A stretch of DNA of 20,755 nucleotides from Gammaproteobacteria bacterium (GTDB lineage: Bacteria > Pseudomonadota > Gammaproteobacteria > Arenicellales > JAOTYS01): positions 1-20,755 of the forward strand of contig JAOTYS010000027.1 of the NCBI GenBank assembly GCA_029861795.1. Reading direction: 5' to 3'. A model generated the notes under the pieces. That model was not told the origin of the DNA. It worked only from the letters and a program-made list of their open reading frames with translations, and did no database searches. Below, piece by piece: positions 9,439-17,926 of the stretch. The position numbers and the translations under genes were made by a program. How positions within the stretch are numbered: the stretch's first letter is position 1; each line of letters opens with the position of its first letter.

Positions 9439-9465
9439 TTGACACACCGTAAGTGATGTTATACA
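9439..9465 (+). promoter_or_regulatory. Putative sigma-70 promoter of fabI
   Basis: A perfect TTGACA at 9439-9444 is followed after 15 bp by TATACA at 9460-9465, preceded by TG one base upstream (extended -10). The spacer is short, and the extended -10 may compensate. It would start transcription near 9472, about 80 bases before fabI. It sits in the 143-bp divergent gap between the importer operon and fabI. Confidence 0.55.
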
Positions 9466-9554
9466 ACAGCCGTCACTAAAGGCTCCAATTGCCTTGTAGT
9501 CAGCGGCAACTGTCGCCGATTATAGTGGATCCCTTCAAGCGAGGTAGGATGGAT

Positions 9555-10346
9555 ATGGGTTTTCTAACTGGCAAACGCGCCCTGATAGTGGGTGTGGCAA
9601 GTGAACGTTCTATTGCTTGGGGCATCGCCAAGGCTATGCACCGCGAGGGTGCTGAATTGGCGTTTACTTATCAGAACGAAAAGTTGCAACCACGTGTTGA
9701 AAAGTATGCATCACACGTGGACTCGGATATCGTACTGCCGTGTGACGTAAGCAGCGATGAACAAATTAGCGCTGTTTTCTCGGATCTAGACAATTTTTGG
9801 GATGGCCTGGACATATTAGTTCATTCGGTGGCATTCGCCCCTCGTGAAGAATTGGAGGGATTGTTTCTTGATGCAGTGACGCGCGAAGGCTTTCTAACAG
9901 CCCATGAGATCAGCTCGTATAGTTTCGCGGCTCTGGCCAAGGGCGCACGACAAATGATGGAAGGACGTAACGCCGCTCTGCTAACCTTATCGTATATTGG
10001 CTCGTTACGCGCGATGCCCGGATACAATGTGATGGGCCTTGCCAAAGCTAGTCTTGAAGCCAATGTACGTTATCTCGCTCAATCCCTGGGGCCTGATGGA
10101 ATACGCGTGAACGCAGTGTCGGCGGGGCCTATCAAGACTCTAGCCGCGGCAGGCATTAGCGGATTCAAAAAGATGATGGAGTTCTACGAGAAGGCGGTAC
10201 CTCTTGGGCGAGGAGTCACTATTGATGAGGTCGGAAATGCTGCCGCTTTCCTATGTTCTGATCTCGCATCGGGAATAACGGGTGAAATTACGTATGTCGA
10301 CGCGGGCTTCAATACCGTAGGCATCAGCCAGCGGTTTACCGAGTGA
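9555..10346 (+). CDS. fabI: Enoyl-[acyl-carrier-protein] reductase (NADH), FabI
   Basis: Reduces trans-2-enoyl-ACP in the last step of each fatty-acid elongation cycle; cytoplasmic homotetramer of the short-chain dehydrogenase superfamily. With the ATG at 9555 the protein is 263 residues and begins [20 protein letters not shown], matching E. coli FabI position by position. The catalytic Tyr147, Tyr157 and Lys164 are present in [20 protein letters not shown]. The NAD-binding N terminus and the [22 protein letters not shown] end are intact. An ATG two codons earlier (9549) is also possible; GAGG at 9541-9544 suits the 9555 start with a 10-base spacer. Residue 93 is Ala (HSVAFAP) where E. coli has Gly. 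fabI converges on ppiD with 18 bp between stops, and it is the only plus-strand gene between the two large minus-strand blocks. Confidence 0.97.
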   Translation: MGFLTGKRALIVGVASERSIAWGIAKAMHREGAELAFTYQNEKLQPRVEKYASHVDSDIVLPCDVSSDEQISAVFSDLDNFWDGLDILVHSVAFAPREELEGLFLDAVTREGFLTAHEISSYSFAALAKGARQMMEGRNAALLTLSYIGSLRAMPGYNVMGLAKASLEANVRYLAQSLGPDGIRVNAVSAGPIKTLAAAGISGFKKMMEFYEKAVPLGRGVTIDEVGNAAAFLCSDLASGITGEITYVDAGFNTVGISQRFTE

Positions 10347-10364
10347 CTGAAGTGCTACAGGCCG

Positions 10365-12278
10365 TTACAGACGTTCTTCAAACACCTGAATATCCGCCCG
10401 ATCCCACAGCCCTTTTTGGAAGCTTAGGTAATAGTCCAGACCCCGTCTTTGTGTCAGCGCTTGGATGACGTTCTCCCGGGCTTGTTGGTCGTAGTCATCC
10501 GGGTCACCCTCCTCAACTGCGAACAATGCGTACACTACAAACTCATCACTCCCACTTTCTACGGTCCCAAAACTTGGATGACCAGCCTGCGGACGAGGCG
10601 CTCTAAATACTTGCTCCAACACCTGACGCTCGACGGGAGTGGTCCCACCGGTACGCGTTTCGGGAAGATCCTGAGGGGTAAGATCAAATTCCTCAGCGAT
10701 TACCGACCAATTCTCCCCCGACTCCAGGCGCTGCAGTATGTCTTGCTGCAAGTTTTGGGCTTCGGCACGCGATTTTCGGCCGCTCAGGACACTTTCGACC
10801 TCATCCTTTACCTGTTCGAGGGGCGGCACCCGAGAGTCCTCATAGTCCAATTTGCGTAGCGCAATAATCGAGTTAATGTCTATCTCTACGGCTTCGCTGT
10901 TAAGTCCTTCTAGCAACACATCGTCACTAAATGCGGCCTCAATCACTGCTTCATGTTGTGCAATACCGTCTCCGCCGCTACGCGAGAACCAGCCGCTGGT
11001 CTTCACCTCTAGCTCTAGCTCTTCCGCGGCGGGCTCAAGGCTCTCATCCTGTTCATATACCAAATTGCGCAGCGTCTCTGCCAGATCGATGAATTGCAGC
11101 CCCGCCTGGCGACGACGCTCCTCGTCGCGGATTTCATCGCGCACGGTCTCAAACGACTTTACTTCAGGTGGAACGAGCTCGGTGAGCTTAATAATGTGGT
11201 AACCGAACTGGGTGCGCACCGGATCACTGATCTCGTCGGCCGAGAGGGTATAAGCTGCCCGTTCAAATTCCGGCACCATCACCCCGACCTCAATGACACC
11301 CAGGTCTCCGCCTTTGGATGCGGAGCCAGGATCCTGTGAGTGCTCCCGCGCAAGTTCTCCGAAGTCGGCTCCACCGCGTGCCTGCTCAAGCAGAGACTCA
11401 ACGGTCTCGAGCGCCGTTCGCTCCTGGTCGTCGTCAGCCTCTGGGGGAAGGGTGATTAGTATATGGCTGGCGCGACGCCTCTCTAGTGAGCGATAACGCT
11501 CTGCGTTTTGCTCATATTTGCGACGTAACTCTTGTTCCGAAGGCTCAATATTCTTCGCCAGGCTATCTACCGATAGCTCAATGTATTCCACACGTAAACG
11601 GCTCTCGGTCCGATAGTCCTGTTGGTTTTTCTCAAATTCTTTCGATATTTCTTCATCGGCTACCGAAACACTTTCGCGAAAACGGGAGCTATTGATGGTC
11701 ACGTATTGTGCGTCTCGCTTCTGTTGCAATAATCTGAGCGTTGTTTGCGTGTCGCGATCGGTTACAAACGCTGATTCGGAAAAACCTTCCATGATCTGGC
11801 GCACAGCACTACTGCGACGCAACTGCGTTTCGTACTCTGCCTTTGAATAACCGAACCTCTGCAGCGAATTTTCGTAGAGAGATGGGTCAAACTTACCATC
11901 CGATTGAAAACTGGGCGTTTGCTGAATTTCTTCCGCCAACTGACTATCGCCAACACGAAATCGATTCTCTTGTACGTACTGTGAAACGAGAAGATCCGTG
12001 ATCATCTCGTTAAGGCTCTCCCGCTTGAACTCTGGGCTGGACAATATGTCGGGACTAAAGTTACCCCCCAACGATTGTGCAAGCACTCTGCGCCGTTCAG
12101 ACAGCGAGCGCTGAAACGTGTTGTATTCGATCTCAGATCCGTTAACGGTCGCAACCGGGGCCGCTGCCGCACCCTGGAAGTAAGAATTGATCCCCCATAA
12201 GGCGAAGGGGATGGTTATGATGATTACGATAATCCAGGCTATCCAGCCCGTTGCTCTACTGCGTATCTCGGTTAGCAT
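10365..12278 (-). CDS. ppiD: Peptidyl-prolyl isomerase / periplasmic chaperone PpiD
   Basis: Inner-membrane-anchored chaperone that works on proteins leaving the Sec translocon. There is one N-terminal helix (about residues 12-30, WIAWIIVIIITIPFALWGI) with a short cytoplasmic head, then a SurA-like N-terminal region, then a parvulin domain at about 266-368, then a C-terminal region; 637 residues against 623 in E. coli. The parvulin domain keeps the canonical active-site residues: His272 in SHILI, Asp316, Met334, Phe338, Phe358 and His361 in TQFGYHII. The degenerate parvulin domain of E. coli PpiD lacks most of these, so this protein may retain isomerase activity. It starts at the ATG at 12278, downstream of hupB and two tRNA genes but separated from them by a terminator, so it probably has its own promoter in the roughly 100 bp before it. 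Confidence 0.95.
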   Translation of the reverse strand: MLTEIRSRATGWIAWIIVIIITIPFALWGINSYFQGAAAAPVATVNGSEIEYNTFQRSLSERRRVLAQSLGGNFSPDILSSPEFKRESLNEMITDLLVSQYVQENRFRVGDSQLAEEIQQTPSFQSDGKFDPSLYENSLQRFGYSKAEYETQLRRSSAVRQIMEGFSESAFVTDRDTQTTLRLLQQKRDAQYVTINSSRFRESVSVADEEISKEFEKNQQDYRTESRLRVEYIELSVDSLAKNIEPSEQELRRKYEQNAERYRSLERRRASHILITLPPEADDDQERTALETVESLLEQARGGADFGELAREHSQDPGSASKGGDLGVIEVGVMVPEFERAAYTLSADEISDPVRTQFGYHIIKLTELVPPEVKSFETVRDEIRDEERRRQAGLQFIDLAETLRNLVYEQDESLEPAAEELELEVKTSGWFSRSGGDGIAQHEAVIEAAFSDDVLLEGLNSEAVEIDINSIIALRKLDYEDSRVPPLEQVKDEVESVLSGRKSRAEAQNLQQDILQRLESGENWSVIAEEFDLTPQDLPETRTGGTTPVERQVLEQVFRAPRPQAGHPSFGTVESGSDEFVVYALFAVEEGDPDDYDQQARENVIQALTQRRGLDYYLSFQKGLWDRADIQVFEERL

Positions 12279-12378
12279 TGTCCAATCACTGCTGGGTTGA
12301 GATCCTCGCGCTCAATTCTACACCTTGCGGTGACGTTGCCGCTGCGCCACACACAGCCGCGGCTCAACCGTACCAAGC

Positions 12379-12407
12379 AAAAAAGGGTGAGCCTGACGCC
12401 CACCCTT
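12379..12407 (-). terminator. Rho-independent terminator after tRNA-Asp
   Basis: On the minus strand, AAGGGTG pairs with CACCCTT, extended by an inner GC pair around a short loop, and is followed by a run of six T (A-run at 12379-12384 on the plus strand). It lies 17 bp past the tRNA-Asp 3' end and would end the hupB/tRNA transcript before ppiD. Confidence 0.8.
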
Positions 12408-12423
12408 CTCAATTACGGCTGTC

Positions 12424-12500
12424 TGGCGGAGCGGACGGGACTTGAACCCGCGACCCCCGGCGTGACAGGCCGGTATTCTAACCAACTGAACTACCGCTCC
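12424..12500 (-). tRNA. tRNA-Asp (anticodon GUC)
   Basis: 77-nt cloverleaf on the minus strand. The acceptor GGAGCGG pairs with CCGCTCC, the discriminator is G, and CCA is encoded. The anticodon loop CTGTCAC gives GUC. The T-arm has GTTCAAGTC. It is transcribed after tRNA-Val and followed by a terminator. Confidence 0.97.
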
Positions 12501-12573
12501 TGAATCTATCGACCTCCTAGCCTAGCCTCCCCATGCAACAGTTGAGAAAACCATTACAAGGGCCAATCAAGCC

Positions 12574-12649
12574 TGGTGGGCGCTGAGGGGTTCGAACCCA
12601 CGACCTTCGCCTTGTAAGGGCGACGCTCTCCCAGCTGAGCTAAGCACCC
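12574..12649 (-). tRNA. tRNA-Val (anticodon UAC)
   Basis: 76-nt cloverleaf on the minus strand, very close to E. coli tRNA-Val. The acceptor GGGTGCT pairs with AGCGCCC, the discriminator is A, and CCA is encoded. The anticodon loop CTTACAA gives UAC. Its 5' end is 16 bp after the hupB stop codon, so there is no room for a separate promoter in that gap. Confidence 0.97.
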
Positions 12650-12665
12650 TGTCTCTCGGGGCGCG

Positions 12666-12938
12666 CTAGTTTACGGCATCCTTTAAGGCTTTGCCAGCTT
12701 TAAACTTCGGTGTTTTCGAAGCGGCGATTGAAATGGATTCACCAGTTCGTGGATTACGTCCAACTCGCGCTGCACGTTTTGATACGGAAAAAGTACCAAA
12801 CCCCACGAGAGTTACCGTGTCTCCTTTTCTTAGAGTCTTGGTGATTCCATCGAACACTGCGTCTACTGCGCGTGCAGCGTCAGCTTTAGTTACATCTACA
12901 GACGAAACGACCACGTCGATCAGTTCTGCTTTATTCAC
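12666..12938 (-). CDS. hupB: DNA-binding protein HU-beta
   Basis: Small nucleoid protein that bends DNA as a dimer; exactly 90 residues, the usual HU length. It begins with [12 protein letters not shown] after a GTG start at 12938. The beta-arm holds RNPRTGE at 61-67, whose proline intercalates into DNA, and the protein ends [16 protein letters not shown]. The GTG is preceded by AAGGGGA about 8 bases upstream. The frame is open further upstream to 13076, but that extension contains the promoter and lacks HU similarity. The gene follows lon, as in E. coli, with its own strong promoter. Two tRNA genes follow within the same likely transcript. Confidence 0.97.
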   Translation of the reverse strand: MNKAELIDVVVSSVDVTKADAARAVDAVFDGITKTLRKGDTVTLVGFGTFSVSKRAARVGRNPRTGESISIAASKTPKFKAGKALKDAVN

Positions 12939-13046
12939 TTTCCGGGTCCCCTTATTGCTTAAAATTGCTTGAAGGAAAAAGTCGCTGGTGGTGGGAAAAG
13001 CTGCTGACCGCAAAACTCTGCTCGATCTTCCACTCCTCCTTATGAT

Positions 13047-13076
13047 CTTATACCAAGCGTGAAAAAGGTGTGTCAA
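13047..13076 (-). promoter_or_regulatory. Strong sigma-70 promoter of hupB
   Basis: On the minus strand a perfect TTGACA (13076-13071) and TATAAG (13052-13047) are separated by 18 bp. Transcription would begin near 13040 and leave a leader of about 100 nt before the hupB GTG. The same transcript probably carries tRNA-Val and tRNA-Asp. Confidence 0.75.
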
Positions 13077-13251
13077 GGCGACCTGACACTTGACTCGCGT
13101 CTATGTTTTAGGACCTGAACACTCAACCAACAGTCTTTGGTCCAAGAATCACTTAGCGCAATTTAACAGCAACCCACGCTAAAGAATTGAATTATGTGCC
13201 GGTAATTATTTTTGACATCACTTGGCGTACATACACGCGGGCTGTTACGTG
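13077..13251. other. lon-hupB spacer
   Basis: 175 bp between the lon stop and the hupB promoter. No open frame of interest and no convincing terminator: a TTAGCG/CGCTAA inverted pair is present but is not followed by a T-run. lon transcripts may read into hupB. Confidence 0.4.
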
Positions 13252-15681
13252 TCAATGCGTTGTTACGGTTGGAGTGGTCGTGGGATCCGTCTCTACACCC
13301 TTACCCGACTCGGACTTCTTAGACTTAGATTCATCCTGGCTCACTGGTGGCATGGTCTCCAATGCAACTTCCATCACTTGGTCGATCCATCTCACCGGTC
13401 TAATGTCAAGTTTGTCCTTGATGTTTTTCGGAATCTCTGATAGCTCCTTCTCGTTCTCGTAAGGTATCAACACGATGTCCACACCTCCGCGATGAGCCGC
13501 CAGCAATTTCTCTTTCAACCCGCCTATCGGCAAGATCTCACCACGCAATGTAATTTCACCGGTCATCGCCACATCCGCACGCACTGGAATTTTCGTCAGC
13601 GCGGACAGTATCGCAATACACATGCCCACTCCCGCGCTGGGGCCATCCTTAGGAGTCGCACCCTCGGGCACATGCAGATGAAAGTCGTGCTTTTGATAAA
13701 ACTCGGGATCGATGCCAAAACTGGCTGATCGACTTCGGACCACGCTCATTGCCGCCTGAATTGACTCCTGCATTACCTCGCCAAGTTTACCAGTGTATAT
13801 CTGCTTGCCTTTACCCGGCACAATTATCCCCTCTATGGAGAGTAACTCGCCTCCCACCTCCGTCCATGCGAGCCCAGTAACCTGGCCCACCTTGTTCTTC
13901 TCATCGGCCTTACCGTAACGGTAACGGTATATACCAAGGAACTTCGGCAGATTGCGCGGCGTAACAGAAATCCTTTTACGTTTGGGATCAAGCAGGAGCT
14001 CCTTTGCAACCTTGCGAAAAATCTTCGCAATCTCCCTCTCCAGCCCCCTCACGCCAGCCTCGCGAGTGTAATAACGTACGATGTCGTACAACGCTGGCTT
14101 ACTGATGGAAATCTCGTCATCCTTGAGGCCGTTATTCTTGCGTTGCTTAGGAACAAGATAACGTATCGCGATGTTAACCTTCTCATCTTCTGTGTAACCA
14201 GACAGACGAATGACCTCCATACGATCAAGCAGCGGCGGTGGGATATTGAGTGTGTTGGCAGTAGCTACAAACATCACCTCCGACAGATCGTAGTCGACCT
14301 CCAGATAATGATCGACAAACGTATTGTTCTGTTCGGGATCGAGCACTTCCAACAATGCTGACGACGGATCGCCACGAAAGTCCATCGACATCTTATCCAC
14401 TTCATCAAACATGAAAAATGGATTCTTACGCTTCACCTTCGCGAGGTTCTGTATGATTTTGCCTGGCAAGGAACCAATGTATGTGCGTCTGTGTCCACGA
14501 ATCTCCGCCTCATCGCGCACACCACCTAGGGACATGCGCACGAACTTGCGGTTCGTTGCCCGTGCTATAGATTGCCCCAATGAGGTCTTACCAACACCTG
14601 GGGGGCCAACCAAGCAGAGTATCGGACCTTTTATCTTGTTGACGCGCTGCTGTACGGCTAGGTATTCAAGGATCCGCTCTTTTACCTTCTCGAGTCCGTA
14701 ATGATCCTCCTCTAGAATCTTTTCCGCGGCAGCCAGATCCTTGCGTACTTTGGTTCGTTTTTTCCACGGTACCGAAACCAACCAATCGATGTAGTTGCGA
14801 ACCACCGTGGCTTCCGCCGACATGGGCGACATCATCTTGAGCTTGCGGAGCTCAGAGTCCGCCTTCTCCTTGGCCTCCTTGGACATTCCCGCCTCAGCGA
14901 TTTTCTTGGTCAACTCCTCAACCTCGTTGGGTGCGTCTTCCATGTCGCCCAACTCTTTCTGAATCGCCTTCATTTGTTCGTTGAGGTAATACTCCCGCTG
15001 ACTCTTTTCCATTTGCTTTTTGACGCGTCCACGGATGCGCTTTTCTACCTGAAGCAGATCGATTTCCGACTCCATCACACCAAGGATGTGCTCAAGGCGT
15101 GCCCGGGTGTCGATCATCTCGAGGATTTGCTGCTTGTCCTCAATTCGCAAACTGAGGTGGGCCGCAATGGTGTCAGCCAACCGACCCGCATCTTCGATAC
15201 CAGCTAAGGACGTTAGAATTTCTGGCGGGATTTTAGTGTTGAGTTTGACGTACTGATCGAACTCGGTAAGCACAGTCCGCATGAGTACTTCGGCTTCGCG
15301 TTCGGGGATTTCCGGCGATACAATCGAGGTGATGTCTGCGGCGAAACATTCCTCGGTTTCGACGTAGCGCTCCACTTGCACGCGCTCTTCGCCTTCCACC
15401 AACACCTTGACCGTCCCGTCAGGCAATTTCAGCAGCTGCAAAATACTTGCAATCGTGCCTACGTTATAGATGCCTTCGACGGCAGGATCATCGTCGCCAG
15501 CCTCCTTCTGGGCGACCAGCAAGATCTGCTTGCCCGCTTCCATCGACTTTTCCAGCGCCCGAATGGACTTCTTGCGGCCAACAAACAGCGGAATAACCAT
15601 ATGCGGAAACACCACCACGTCACGCAGCGGTAGTACCGGATAAGGAGACTCGCTCGCTATTTCTTTGTGCTCATCTGTCAT
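13252..15681 (-). CDS. lon: ATP-dependent protease La (Lon)
   Basis: Cytoplasmic AAA+ serine protease of 809 residues that degrades misfolded and regulatory proteins. The N-terminal substrate-binding domain begins [20 protein letters not shown] and is followed by a coiled-coil region (about 200-280). ATPase module: Walker [10 protein letters not shown] at 359-367, Walker [10 protein letters not shown] at about 422-430. The protease domain holds the Ser-Lys dyad: Ser682 in [11 protein letters not shown] and Lys725 in [11 protein letters not shown], spaced 43 residues as in E. coli (679/722). The C-terminal tail is acidic, lysine-rich and threonine-rich. The ATG at 15681 has AAGGG about 8 bases upstream. 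It sits between clpX and hupB, the standard proteobacterial order, with its own promoters including a heat-shock type. Confidence 0.98.
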   Translation of the reverse strand: MTDEHKEIASESPYPVLPLRDVVVFPHMVIPLFVGRKKSIRALEKSMEAGKQILLVAQKEAGDDDPAVEGIYNVGTIASILQLLKLPDGTVKVLVEGEERVQVERYVETEECFAADITSIVSPEIPEREAEVLMRTVLTEFDQYVKLNTKIPPEILTSLAGIEDAGRLADTIAAHLSLRIEDKQQILEMIDTRARLEHILGVMESEIDLLQVEKRIRGRVKKQMEKSQREYYLNEQMKAIQKELGDMEDAPNEVEELTKKIAEAGMSKEAKEKADSELRKLKMMSPMSAEATVVRNYIDWLVSVPWKKRTKVRKDLAAAEKILEEDHYGLEKVKERILEYLAVQQRVNKIKGPILCLVGPPGVGKTSLGQSIARATNRKFVRMSLGGVRDEAEIRGHRRTYIGSLPGKIIQNLAKVKRKNPFFMFDEVDKMSMDFRGDPSSALLEVLDPEQNNTFVDHYLEVDYDLSEVMFVATANTLNIPPPLLDRMEVIRLSGYTEDEKVNIAIRYLVPKQRKNNGLKDDEISISKPALYDIVRYYTREAGVRGLEREIAKIFRKVAKELLLDPKRKRISVTPRNLPKFLGIYRYRYGKADEKNKVGQVTGLAWTEVGGELLSIEGIIVPGKGKQIYTGKLGEVMQESIQAAMSVVRSRSASFGIDPEFYQKHDFHLHVPEGATPKDGPSAGVGMCIAILSALTKIPVRADVAMTGEITLRGEILPIGGLKEKLLAAHRGGVDIVLIPYENEKELSEIPKNIKDKLDIRPVRWIDQVMEVALETMPPVSQDESKSKKSESGKGVETDPTTTPTVTTH

Positions 15682-15739
15682 CTGGTAGCCCTTGCGGCCC
15701 TGTGGTCCGCTCTACATTGAATTAGGAGGGTGTCACAAA

Positions 15740-15748
15740 AGTATAGCA
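15740..15748 (-). promoter_or_regulatory. Extended -10 promoter of lon
   Basis: On the minus strand, TGC directly precedes TATACT (15748-15740), a TGn extended -10 element, with no good -35. It would start transcription near 15733, about 50 nt before the lon ATG. This is the closer of two candidate lon promoters. Confidence 0.5.
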
Positions 15749-15806
15749 TCTAGGCCGAACTTTCCTTATGAGATAGAGGTTCAACCCGACCCCCAATACC
15801 TTCAGT

Positions 15807-15832
15807 ATGAGGACGATTCTCAAAATTTCAAC
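15807..15832 (-). promoter_or_regulatory. Putative sigma-32 heat-shock promoter of lon
   Basis: On the minus strand, GTTGAAA (15832-15826) is followed after 13 bp by CCTCAT (15812-15807). The known sigma-32 consensus is CTTGAAA and CCCCAT with a spacer of about that length, so only one base differs in each box. It lies in the clpX-lon gap, about 125 bp before the lon ATG. lon is a classic heat-shock gene in E. coli. Confidence 0.65.
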
Positions 15833-15879
15833 TCTGCCTGCGGGACGACCTCGCAGCAATGCGGGCCGCTGGCTTCGAG

Positions 15880-17160
15880 TCAGTGGTGTGTGGTCGACGC
15901 GGTCTTTTGACCGCCCTCTTCGTAGATATACAAGGGCCGGGCACCTTCTTTGATGACACTGGCATCAACGTTCACTTTCCTCACACCCTGCATGGAAGGG
16001 AGTTCGTACATGGTATCCAAAAGTGCGTTTTCCAGGATAGAGCGCAGACCGCGCGCACCCGTCTTTCTATCCATAGCCTTAGCCGCCACGGCGCGAAGGG
16101 CATCTTCGCGGATTTCCAGTTCCACACCCTCGAGCTTTAGCAACTTCTGGTATTGCTTTACCAGCGCATTTCGGGGTTCAGTGAGAATCCGCACCAGTGC
16201 GTCTTCATCCAACTCCTCAAGCGTAGCGACAATAGGCAGCCGTCCGACAAACTCGGGAATGAGACCATATTTAATCAGATCTTCAGGCTCCACGCCGCGC
16301 AACACTTCTCCGACTTTAGTCTCTGATCGGCTCTTGATCTCCGCTCCGAAGCCAATTCCGCTTTTCTCCGAGCGGTCCTGAATAACTTTCTCAAGACCGG
16401 AAAATGCGCCGCCACAGATGAACAAAACGTTTCTTGTATCCACCTGCAAGAACTCCTGCTGCGGGTGCTTGCGTCCCCCCTGGGGTGGCACTGAAGCGAC
16501 AGTTCCTTCTATTAATTTCAATAACGCTTGCTGCACACCCTCACCCGACACATCCCGGGTTATCGAAGGGTTGTCGGCCTTACGTGAAATCTTGTCGATC
16601 TCGTCGATATAGACGATGCCGATTTGCGCCTTCTCAATATCGTAGTCGCATTTTTGTAGCAACTTCTGAATTATGTTTTCGACATCTTCGCCCACGTAGC
16701 CCGCTTCGGTGAGCGTAGTCGCATCGGCAATGGTGAACGGCACGTTGAGCTGCTTAGCAAGCGTCTCCGCCAGCAAGGTCTTACCCGAGCCGGTAGGTCC
16801 GATCAGCAGAATATTACTTTTTGATATGTCGACATCACCGACGGTTTCCTCGTTCTCGATTCGCTTATAGTGATTGTAAACTGCAACAGATAAGACCTTC
16901 TTTGCTTCAGACTGACCAATCACATATTCATCCAAAATGTCTCTAATGTCCGAAGGCTTCGGAAACTTGCTCGAACCTTCCGTGTCTTCCGAGCTATCTT
17001 GTACCTCTTCGCGGATGATGTCATTACAAAGCTCGACGCACTCATCGCAGACAAACACGGACGGACCGGCAATAAGCTTGCGCACTTCATGCTGGCTCTT
17101 GCCGCAGAACGAACAATACAGAAGTTTTTCGCCCTTACCGTCGCGTTTGTCGTCTGGCAT
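15880..17160 (-). CDS. clpX: ClpX, ATPase subunit of the ClpXP protease
   Basis: Hexameric AAA+ unfoldase of 426 residues that feeds substrates to ClpP. The N-terminal zinc-binding domain has four cysteines, at 16, 19, 38 and 41 (CSFC and CDEC). Walker A GPTGSGKT is at 121-128, pore loop GYVG at 154-157, Walker B IVYIDEID at about 182-189, the RKH loop at 230-232, the IGF loop that docks on ClpP at 269-271, and the sensor-2 segment GARGLRSI at about 368-375. All expected functional elements are present. The gene follows clpP with a 102-bp gap that contains a candidate internal promoter, so it may be expressed both from the tig-clpP transcript and on its own. Confidence 0.98.
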   Translation of the reverse strand: MPDDKRDGKGEKLLYCSFCGKSQHEVRKLIAGPSVFVCDECVELCNDIIREEVQDSSEDTEGSSKFPKPSDIRDILDEYVIGQSEAKKVLSVAVYNHYKRIENEETVGDVDISKSNILLIGPTGSGKTLLAETLAKQLNVPFTIADATTLTEAGYVGEDVENIIQKLLQKCDYDIEKAQIGIVYIDEIDKISRKADNPSITRDVSGEGVQQALLKLIEGTVASVPPQGGRKHPQQEFLQVDTRNVLFICGGAFSGLEKVIQDRSEKSGIGFGAEIKSRSETKVGEVLRGVEPEDLIKYGLIPEFVGRLPIVATLEELDEDALVRILTEPRNALVKQYQKLLKLEGVELEIREDALRAVAAKAMDRKTGARGLRSILENALLDTMYELPSMQGVRKVNVDASVIKEGARPLYIYEEGGQKTASTTHH

Positions 17161-17190
17161 GCCCTATCCCCACTACAAATTTTACCGTTT

Positions 17191-17220
17191 AGTATAGGGT
17201 AAAGATGCAGGTTTGGTCAC
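17191..17220 (-). promoter_or_regulatory. Candidate internal promoter of clpX
   Basis: On the minus strand, GTGACC (17220-17215) and TATACT (17196-17191) are separated by 18 bp in the clpP-clpX gap. The -10 is good and the -35 matches four of six. The leader would be about 25 nt. Confidence 0.45.
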
Positions 17221-17262
17221 CACTTTGCAAGTAGTAGCCTATGCTCTAAATCAATTACGGCG

Positions 17263-17892
17263 CTATTGACGCCGAGAAATTACCGTATCAATCAAGCCGT
17301 AAGCGACTGCCTCCTCGCTATCCATAAAATTATCCCGTTCCGTGTCCTGCTCAATCTTTTTCAGTTCCTGTCCAGTATGTTTGACCAGAATATGATTCAG
17401 CCGTTCGCGCAGTCGCAGGATTTCCCGCGCATGGATATCGATGTCAGTGGCTTGGCCTTGAAATCCGCCCCACGGTTGATGAATCATGATCCGAGAGTGG
17501 GGCAACGCATGACGCTTGTTGTCAGCACCACCCGCCAGAATCACCGCTCCCATACTTGCCGCCTGGCCTAAACACACCGTGCTTACATCCGGCTTGATGA
17601 ACTGCATTGTATCGTAAATCGCAAGCCCCGCGTTCACGGCACCCCCGGGACTGTTTACGTACAAATGGATATCCTTGTCGGGATTGTCCGATTCAAGAAA
17701 CAAAAGCTGCGCCACGATTAGGTTCGCAGTGTGATCTTCGATTGCCCCCACGACGAACACCACGCGCTCTTTCAGCATTCTAGAATAGATGTCGTAGGCC
17801 CGCTCACCTCGGCCGGTGGTCTCAATCACCATTGGTATCAAGCCAATCCCTTGCGGCTCGCTGGCTCGATTACTTGTCTGTGGGTTCTTCAT
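17263..17892 (-). CDS. clpP: ClpP, proteolytic subunit of ClpXP/ClpAP
   Basis: Tetradecameric serine peptidase of 209 residues. The catalytic triad is visible: Ser113 in GQAASMGA, His138 in MIHQP and Asp187 in ERDNFM. The oligomer-forming handle and the region [20 protein letters not shown] are typical. The N terminus precedes [20 protein letters not shown] and is the usual length including a propeptide. The ATG at 17892 has TTAGGA about 8 bases upstream. It lies 34 bp after tig, which implies cotranscription, and is followed by clpX. Confidence 0.98.
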   Translation of the reverse strand: MKNPQTSNRASEPQGIGLIPMVIETTGRGERAYDIYSRMLKERVVFVVGAIEDHTANLIVAQLLFLESDNPDKDIHLYVNSPGGAVNAGLAIYDTMQFIKPDVSTVCLGQAASMGAVILAGGADNKRHALPHSRIMIHQPWGGFQGQATDIDIHAREILRLRERLNHILVKHTGQELKKIEQDTERDNFMDSEEAVAYGLIDTVISRRQ

Positions 17893-17926
17893 AAGAAATT
17901 CCTAATTAAACAGTCTCTTTCTGAGC

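Noticed and set aside
9519..9524. Perfect TATAAT on the minus strand upstream of the importer operon
   Set aside because: No acceptable -35 at the right distance, and it lies just before fabI; base match alone is not enough.
12939..13076. N-terminal extension of the HU frame to 13076
   Set aside because: It includes the promoter elements, and the GTG at 12938 gives exactly the 90-residue HU length.
13228..13255. TTGACA overlapping the lon stop with a weak -10 16 bp downstream
   Set aside because: TATGTA matches only half of the -10 consensus, and the promoter at 13047-13076 is far better placed for hupB.
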